From positions 83,686-147,685 of the forward strand of contig JANQKR010000027.1 of NCBI GenBank assembly GCA_028281025.1: a stretch of 64,000 nucleotides of DNA, written 5' to 3'. The stretch's first letter is position 1. Each line of letters begins with the position of its first letter. A model generated the notes under the pieces. The model was not told the DNA's origin and made no database searches. It saw nothing but the letters and a program-made list of their open reading frames with translations. This stretch comes from Croceivirga sp. Lineage in GTDB: Bacteria; Bacteroidota; Bacteroidia; Flavobacteriales; Flavobacteriaceae. Shown here piece by piece: positions 58,729 to 64,000 of the stretch. The position numbers and the translations under genes were made by a program.

Positions 58729-59946
58729 CTATGATGCGGAATATTTTTTAATAATGTGCTTTCCCAATTGACTCATATGTACCTCATCCGGACCGTCTGC
58801 TAAACGTAACATTCTTGCTGCGGCAAAAAAATGGGCCAATGGGGTATCATTTCCAACCCCTTTACCTCCCAAGACCTGAATGGCCCTATCAATTACTTTC
58901 AATGCCATATTGGGAGCAACAATTTTTATCATGGCAATGAGATCTTTTGCTGCTTTATTCCCCACCTTATCCATTTTATCCGCTGCCGACAATACCAATA
59001 ACCTTGTCTGCGCTATCTCGGAAGCGGATAGGGCAATGGCTTGACGAACGCTACTGTAGGTATCCAAAGTCCTTCCAAAGGGTTTTCGCTGAACGGTACG
59101 TTCCGCCATGATTTCCAGGGAACGCTGGGCCATACCAATTAATCGCATACAGTGATGAATGCGTCCTGGTCCCAACCGGCCCTGCGCAATTTCAAAACCC
59201 CTGCCCTCCCCAAGCAATATGTTGGATTTTGGTACGCTAACATTGGTCAGTTGTATCTCGGCATGTCCTTCCGGGGAATCGGTATACCCAAACACCGTCA
59301 GTGGACGTACAAGTTCCAGGCCCGGACTGTCCATGGGGACCAGAATCATGCTTTGCTGCTGATATCGCGGTGCTTCAAAATCCGTTTTTCCCATAACGAT
59401 GGCAATTTTGCAGTTGGGATCCATAGCACCTGAGGACCACCATTTTCGGCCATTGATGATATAGTTGTCACCACTGGCAACAATGGCGGTTTCAATATTG
59501 GTAGCATCCGAGGAAGCCACATCCGGTTCCGTCATCAAAAAGGCCGAACGGATTTCCCCATTCAACAGTGGCCTTAGCCACTTTTCCTGCTGTTCGGGGG
59601 TTCCATATTTGGCCAAAACCTCCATGTTTCCCGTATCTGGGGCACTGCAGTTAAAAACTTCCGAGGACCATAGAATTCGGCCCATTTGTTCTGCCAATGG
59701 GGCATATTCCAAATTTGTCAAGCCCGGACTAAATCTGCCATAGGATTTTGGTAGGAATAGATTCCATAAACCTGCCGACTTTGCTTTCTCCTTCAACGCT
59801 TCGGTTCCTGGCCACCTTTTCCACCTATTTCCCGGATCCGCATGAAACGTATTAACCTCCTCTTCAACAGGTTTAATATGTTCTTCAATAAACTGTTGTA
59901 GTTTTTTTTGAAGCTTTTGCGACTTTTCAGTGTATTCAAAATTCAT
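58729..59946 (-). CDS. Acyl-CoA dehydrogenase, ACAD10/11 (LvaC-like) type
   Basis: 405 residues. Blocks typical of this branch: [85 protein letters not shown]. The position of the catalytic Glu of MCAD (Y-E-G-T) here reads LADGPDEVH, with D384 in its place. FAD enzyme that, in LvaC/ACAD11-type proteins, converts the 4-phosphoacyl-CoA to an enoyl-CoA. Adjacent phosphotransferase supports this. Operon member, 17 bp after the SDR at 59964. Confidence 0.92.
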   Translation of the reverse strand: MNFEYTEKSQKLQKKLQQFIEEHIKPVEEEVNTFHADPGNRWKRWPGTEALKEKAKSAGLWNLFLPKSYGRFSPGLTNLEYAPLAEQMGRILWSSEVFNCSAPDTGNMEVLAKYGTPEQQEKWLRPLLNGEIRSAFLMTEPDVASSDATNIETAIVASGDNYIINGRKWWSSGAMDPNCKIAIVMGKTDFEAPRYQQQSMILVPMDSPGLELVRPLTVFGYTDSPEGHAEIQLTNVSVPKSNILLGEGRGFEIAQGRLGPGRIHHCMRLIGMAQRSLEIMAERTVQRKPFGRTLDTYSSVRQAIALSASEIAQTRLLVLSAADKMDKVGNKAAKDLIAMIKIVAPNMALKVIDRAIQVLGGKGVGNDTPLAHFFAAARMLRLADGPDEVHMSQLGKHIIKKYSAS

Positions 59947-59963
59947 TTGATCCCTTTTTGAAA

Positions 59964-60737
59964 TTAACCGGAAATGAGATAGCCCCCATCTGCAGCATAA
60001 ACGCCACCGGTCATATAGGAGCCTGCATCAGAAGCCAATAACATGACCAGCCCTGCCATTTCATAAGGTTCAGCAACCCTTTGTAGCGGGATGGTATTGG
60101 TATACATACCGACCAATTCTTCATTGGACCAAAGGCTTTCACTAAACTTTGTCTTTATCAATCCTGGGCATACCACATTGGAGCGGATTCCATACTTTCC
60201 CCACTCTTTAGCCTGATTTTTGGTCAACATGATCAAAGCTGATTTCGTCATGCTGTACAATCCCAAACGAAACCCAGGATGTATCCCCTCTACAGAGGCA
60301 ATATTGATGATGCTTCCCCCATGTACTTTCATATGGGGCTGGACCAAATTGGACAGCACCCAGGGAGCCTTTACATTAACGTCCATAATCTTATCAAAAA
60401 CTTCTTCCGTTGTTACTTCCAATGGACCATAAAATGGATTGATAGCGGCATTGTTAACCAATACATCCACCCTACCATAGGTTTCCACAGTCTTCTGCAC
60501 CAAGCTTTTTCGTTGTTCCCCATCACCAATATGACAGGCAATTCCAACAGCATTCAAACCTTTTGCCTGAAACGCTTTGGCGACATCATCCACAGCTTCC
60601 TGTTTTCTACTGCTCACCACAACCTTTGCCCCATTTTCTGCCAAACCCTGGGCAATGGAACGACCAATTCCCTTACTTGAACCCGTTACAATGGCCACCT
60701 TGCCGGAAAGGTCAAACTTTGATCTTATTTCACTCAT
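59964..60737 (-). CDS. SDR family dehydrogenase
   Basis: 257 residues from ATG 60737 ([27 protein letters not shown]); ATG 60746 would overlap the upstream stop. [18 protein letters not shown], Ser in [25 protein letters not shown], terminal VYAADGG. Likely hydroxyacyl-CoA or alcohol dehydrogenase of the pathway; LvaD does the comparable first reduction in Pseudomonas. Confidence 0.92.
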   Translation of the reverse strand: MSEIRSKFDLSGKVAIVTGSSKGIGRSIAQGLAENGAKVVVSSRKQEAVDDVAKAFQAKGLNAVGIACHIGDGEQRKSLVQKTVETYGRVDVLVNNAAINPFYGPLEVTTEEVFDKIMDVNVKAPWVLSNLVQPHMKVHGGSIINIASVEGIHPGFRLGLYSMTKSALIMLTKNQAKEWGKYGIRSNVVCPGLIKTKFSESLWSNEELVGMYTNTIPLQRVAEPYEMAGLVMLLASDAGSYMTGGVYAADGGYLISG

Positions 60738-60738
60738 T

Positions 60739-62550
60739 TTAAGCAAATATCTTTTTGTCCGAATTCAAGGTCAAGGATTCCGGATTCATCAAAATCTCCG
60801 AAAGCCCCTGAGTTTTGGGAAGTTCATAGGTGAAGTAAAACTTCATTGCGTGAATTTTGCCCTCATAAAATTCCTGGGAATATGCCGAGGCGCCCGTAAC
60901 CAAGGCATGCTGTGCATGGGTTCCGATAACCAACCATTGCCAGCCAATGATAATTGTGCTGAAGAATTCCATGAATGGGGTGGCATCGGCCAAAAAACGT
61001 TGATAGTCCCCTTGCCTGGCGAAACGCATCAAGAATTGCAAAACACTCTGGGTAAGTTCCAGTTTTTCCCCTAGTTTTTTGGCATAAGGAACCAAGGATT
61101 CATAGGTCATCGCCGATTTAATGGATTGTTGTATCTCTTCGGACAACAACATCAAGGCCTTTCCGTTTTCCATTGTAATTTTTCTTCCCAACAAATCCTG
61201 GGACTGAATTCCCGTAGTACCTTCATAAATGGCAAAGATCCTAATATCCCGTAGGTACTGTTGCAAAATGTAGTCTGAACAGAAACCATAGCCCCCAAGA
61301 ACCTGAACTCCATTATTGACCGCCGTAATTCCCATTTCGGAAGGGTAGGTTTTAACCACGGGTGTCAACAGTTCCAAAAGAAGTCTGTACCTGGCCCGTT
61401 CCTTTTCATTGGCTGAGGATACAGAAAGGTCGTGGTATTTTGAAGTAAGGAATACTAGACTCAAAGAGCCTTCCGAAACTACCTTTTGCACCAATAACAT
61501 CCTACGAACGTCGGGATGGTTTATAATAAGTGTCTGCTCCTGGGAAACATCCTTCTTACCTGTTCGTTCCAACTCCCGACCTTGGGGTCGCTCGTGTGCA
61601 TAGCTCAAGGCGGCATGGTAAGCGGCAGTGGCTATGGCGGCTGCCCCCCTTCCAACGGCAATACGAGCCCCGTTCATCATCATGAACATATATTTTAGCC
61701 CTTGGTTGGGCTCTCCTACAAGCCAGCCCTTGCAATTTTCCTTATCACCAAAAAAGAGATGGGTGGTACAATACCCTTTTTGTCCCATTTTTTGAAAGTC
61801 GGCGACCGTAGTCACGTCATTAAACTCCAGGGAACCATCAGGCTTTGGTCTATGCTTGGGAACCACAAATAAGGATATCCCCTTGGTGCCAGCAGGTGCT
61901 CCTTTTATTCTGGCCAATACCAAATGCACAATGTTTTCGGCGCCCTGATGATCGCCCCCGGAAATGAATATTTTTTGTCCGTGTATGGTAAAACAATCCC
62001 CATTCGGTTCCGCTGAAGTTACAATATCGGATAATGAACTCCCCGCTTGTGGCTCGGTCAGGCACATGGTACCTCCCCATTTACCCGAAATCATATTGGG
62101 GACAAAAGTTTCGTTAAGGGATTCATTGCCAAAATGAACAATGAGTTCCGCTGCCCCAAGTGTCAATCCCGCATAGCCCGGCATATGGTTGTTTGCCGTT
62201 TCTTGAATAAATGCTGAGGCATTTATGGCCATTGAAGGTAATTGCAGTCCCCCAATATCGTACGGAAAAGGGGCCCCAATAAAACCCATTTCCCCAGCCA
62301 TTTTCATATAGTTTCCAATTTGGGGGTGTACAATGATCTCCCCATCCTTAAAATGTGCTGGTCGCTCATCCATCTCTTTGAAATAGGGAAACATTTCTTT
62401 ATCCGCGAAATCCTTAACCGAATCAAGAAACAGTTCAATGGAACCCTCATCGTATTCGGAAAAGTGTTCTTGGGAAAGTACTTCTTTAATTTGGTGCACT
62501 TGAAACAGTAAAAACTTCAGTGTTTCTATATCTACAAACGATTTTTTCAT
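60739..62550 (-). CDS. Acyl-CoA dehydrogenase, long form (FadE5-like)
   Basis: 603 residues from ATG 62550 (MKKSFVDIETLKFLLFQVHQI); an in-frame ATG at 62583 adds 11 residues. N-terminal helical part, MCLTEPQAGSSLSDIVTSAEPNGDCFTIHGQKIFISGGDH, and the canonical catalytic region IYEGTTGIQSQDLLGRK with Glu. A C-terminal extension of about 150 residues as in FadE5/AidB-like members. It oxidises acyl-CoA to enoyl-CoA. First enzyme gene of the operon, about 100 bp after the regulator. Confidence 0.92.
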   Translation of the reverse strand: MKKSFVDIETLKFLLFQVHQIKEVLSQEHFSEYDEGSIELFLDSVKDFADKEMFPYFKEMDERPAHFKDGEIIVHPQIGNYMKMAGEMGFIGAPFPYDIGGLQLPSMAINASAFIQETANNHMPGYAGLTLGAAELIVHFGNESLNETFVPNMISGKWGGTMCLTEPQAGSSLSDIVTSAEPNGDCFTIHGQKIFISGGDHQGAENIVHLVLARIKGAPAGTKGISLFVVPKHRPKPDGSLEFNDVTTVADFQKMGQKGYCTTHLFFGDKENCKGWLVGEPNQGLKYMFMMMNGARIAVGRGAAAIATAAYHAALSYAHERPQGRELERTGKKDVSQEQTLIINHPDVRRMLLVQKVVSEGSLSLVFLTSKYHDLSVSSANEKERARYRLLLELLTPVVKTYPSEMGITAVNNGVQVLGGYGFCSDYILQQYLRDIRIFAIYEGTTGIQSQDLLGRKITMENGKALMLLSEEIQQSIKSAMTYESLVPYAKKLGEKLELTQSVLQFLMRFARQGDYQRFLADATPFMEFFSTIIIGWQWLVIGTHAQHALVTGASAYSQEFYEGKIHAMKFYFTYELPKTQGLSEILMNPESLTLNSDKKIFA

Positions 62551-62650
62551 AACCCAGTTTTTGAAAGTGAATGAAGTTAGCACTAATTGCAGCGAAACTC
62601 GTTAAACTGGTTTAATAAATCGAGGCTAAGGGAATCAAAAAAAGGTTTTG

Positions 62651-63232
62651 TTAGGCTTTGGACAACCTTTTCCGAAGCTTGGATAAACCCACAGGTGTCA
62701 TACCCAGATAACTTGCGATAAGGTAATTGGGTACTCGCCGGAAAAGGTCAGGTCGCTTTTCGAGCAATCGCAAGTATCGTTCCTCATTACTTCGAATACT
62801 CATGCGTTCGACTCGGGAAAATAACTTCATGAACGCCTCTTGCATGGAAAGTCTTCCAAATCTTTCCAATTGGTGTGAATTGTTGAATGATTCCTCCGCC
62901 ACCTCCTTTTTCACAGCGAACACCATGCTCGATTCAATGGCCTTTAAGTAGCAATTTGAGGGTTGTTGGTTCACATAGGAGGGTAAATCGGTAAAAAAAA
63001 CATCCTCGGTATAAAATTCCAAAACCTTAATTTCCCCCTCTTCCTCTTTATAGTAACAAATACATCCCTTTTCCAAATAATAGAACCGATCAACAATCTC
63101 TCCCGGTCTCACCAAAAAATCGGCTTTTCCCAAGGCTATTCTTTCATATTTGACCAGTTCCCTTCTTAGGATTTGCTCATCTACATCCGTGTAAAACAGA
63201 ACTTTGTTTTTTAGGTTTTCTAGGTCGTTCAA
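62651..63232 (-). CDS. Crp/Fnr family regulator of the lipid operon
   Basis: 193 residues with a TTG start at 63232 (MNDLENLKNKVLFYTDV); no ATG is available upstream before a stop. cNMP-barrel (ADFLVRPGEIVDRFYYLEKGCICYYKEEEGEIKVLEFYTEDVFF) and HTH (VPNYLIASYLGMTPVGLSKLRKRL). It is the first gene leftward of the run, so likely its regulator; 100 bp lie between it and the first acyl-CoA dehydrogenase. Confidence 0.9.
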   Translation of the reverse strand: MNDLENLKNKVLFYTDVDEQILRRELVKYERIALGKADFLVRPGEIVDRFYYLEKGCICYYKEEEGEIKVLEFYTEDVFFTDLPSYVNQQPSNCYLKAIESSMVFAVKKEVAEESFNNSHQLERFGRLSMQEAFMKLFSRVERMSIRSNEERYLRLLEKRPDLFRRVPNYLIASYLGMTPVGLSKLRKRLSKA

Positions 63233-63671
63233 AAGAAAATAGATTTAAAAAATTGCTGATTTTCAGATTAGCTATTGGGACTTAAGGAAGGTAGGATTTC
63301 TGGGTGATTGACTTTTTATGCTACCCGACTTAAGTGTCAATAAATCAATATTTATTTGATTTTCCATTGGTTAAATAAAAAATCTGTTTCGCTAAACGAA
63401 ATGTACCTTAATTCCAGCACAATTCAAAACCCCGGAATAAGGTTATATCATCCCAAACATGGTCCAAAACATCGCTTTTGGACACCTGCATTCTTCCTTT
63501 TCTGTACGGGCCGGCCTATCCAATAGATAATCTCCATACGTTCTCCAAGTTTTTGCTGGATCATCCCTTTTGTCAGGATGCCCTTTTAATACGCTGCTGG
63601 GATAGCACCCTACCGGGTTTTCCCAAACTTTTGCCGCTATTTTCGTTCTGACCTGTTGTAGGATTTCTTGT
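63233..63671. other. Intergenic region, 439 bp
   Basis: No gene seen. It contains the promoter region of the Crp/Fnr gene, a TTTCG-ctaaa-CGAAA inverted repeat (63387-63401), and a hairpin GTCCAAAA / TTTTGGAC (63462-63483) that could be a late terminator for the T9SS cargo gene (about 190 bp beyond its stop). Confidence 0.5.
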
Positions 63672-64000
63672 TTATCGGTTCAAATAGACAATTCCCTGGA
63701 CCGGCGGTGTGGTGCCGTCCCCGAAATCTATCGTATAGTAGTACACCCCGTTGGGCAGTTTGCCATCGCCCAGGATAAGGCCCCGGTCCGCGCTACCGTC
63801 CCATTCCGGTGTGCTGATGTTTCCTTGGTACACCATGGTGCCGTTACGGTCATAGACAGACATGATATAATTAGGGTAATCGTTCTTCAGCCATGAAATG
63901 GAAAAGGTGTCGTTGATCCCATCGCCGTTCGGGGAGAAGCCTAGCCTGTCCGCGTCCGGAAATTCGCCACAACCCTCCATGGAGATCCTTACCGTCACGG
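63672..64000 (-). CDS. C-terminal end of a T9SS cargo protein (gliding-motility type B domain)
   Basis: A frame open to the window edge, 109 residues visible. SPNGDGINDTFSI, YIMSVYDRNGTMVYQG, TPEWDG, LPNGVYYYTIDFGDG and terminal GIVYLNR are the gliding motility-associated C-terminal (CHU_C / TIGR04131-type) sorting domain, which directs export through the type IX system. The main body lies outside to the right. Confidence 0.93.
   Translation of the reverse strand, partial: VTVRISMEGCGEFPDADRLGFSPNGDGINDTFSISWLKNDYPNYIMSVYDRNGTMVYQGNISTPEWDGSADRGLILGDGKLPNGVYYYTIDFGDGTTPPVQGIVYLNR

Noticed and set aside
1..64000. tRNA, rRNA, CRISPR, insertion sequences, prophage
   Set aside because: No cloverleaf-like, repeat-spacer or transposase signature was seen reading both strands. 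The tail-fibre-like genes at 18381 and 47081 have signal peptides and no phage neighbours, so they are not taken as prophage.

Overview
The window looks like chromosome of a marine Flavobacteriaceae-type Bacteroidota (the Muricauda/Maribacter/Zobellia group is my guess from protein style, not a demonstrated assignment). Supporting signs: a type IX secretion sorting domain (gliding-motility type) at the right edge, a TonB-dependent receptor with a CarboxypepD_reg-like N-terminus, lineage-type families (DUF2490, DUF547, DUF6090, DUF2141, LETM1-related, 2TM), lipoproteins with acidic residues just after the lipid Cys, GC in the mid-40s by eye, weak Shine-Dalgarno sequences, and promoters resembling the Bacteroidetes TTTG / TAnnTTTG type. 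I saw no tRNA, rRNA, CRISPR, transposase or prophage module.

Layout. 1-7.6 kb: a cut membrane gene, a large secreted Asp-box (BNR) propeller protein, DUF2490, an alpha/beta-hydrolase-OsmC fusion, a YdeI-like protein and an exported Fe/Mn superoxide dismutase. 7.6-12.2 kb: a YbbA/YbbP-type ABC module with its usual GDSL esterase and an isochorismatase-like hydrolase. 12.2-15.3 kb: OmpW, DUF547 lipoprotein, LETM1-related protein. 15.3-24.7 kb: a signalling cluster made of a LytTR response regulator, six tandem 2TM-domain genes, a LytS-type histidine kinase that carries a seventh 2TM domain at its C-terminus, a secreted repeat protein and a TonB-dependent receptor. 25-33.8 kb: secreted hydrolases and peptidases (serine hydrolase, N-acyl-D-amino-acid deacylase-like, S9 peptidase) and small membrane or secreted proteins. 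33.9-42.5 kb: OxyR, PBP4-type carboxypeptidase, MsrA, NudK, a Crp/Fnr regulator, an M81 peptidase, DUF2461 and AIM24-like protein. 42.5-51.9 kb: lipoproteins, an SDR-Crp/Fnr pair, tail-fibre-like protein, HAD phosphatase, a second LytS/LytTR pair, YegP. 52-63.2 kb: one long leftward run of lipid-catabolism genes led by a Crp/Fnr regulator. 63.7-64 kb: the C-terminus of a T9SS cargo protein.

Two systems stand out. (1) Three leftward units of the 2TM/LytTR cluster (2TM array, secreted protein plus kinase-2TM, TonB receptor) share an approximately 35-bp upstream element at 18132-18166, 21521-21555 and 24704-24738. It holds two ATTGTA-like direct repeats whose starts are exactly 21 bp apart, the geometry expected of a LytTR-type operator. 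Together with the 2TM array and the kinase-2TM fusion this suggests an undescribed membrane-stress or envelope signalling regulon. (2) The 52-63 kb operon pairs an APH-type phosphotransferase with an ACAD10/11-type acyl-CoA dehydrogenase, the combination known from LvaA/LvaC and mammalian ACAD10/11 for 4-hydroxy acids. Around it are two further medium-chain reductases, an ECI-like isomerase, three SDRs, MaoC, a second ACAD and an unrecognised 63-residue ORF. Also notable is a family of phased 7-bp intergenic repeats, of which 21564-21738 (25 consecutive units, each ending in A) is the longest.
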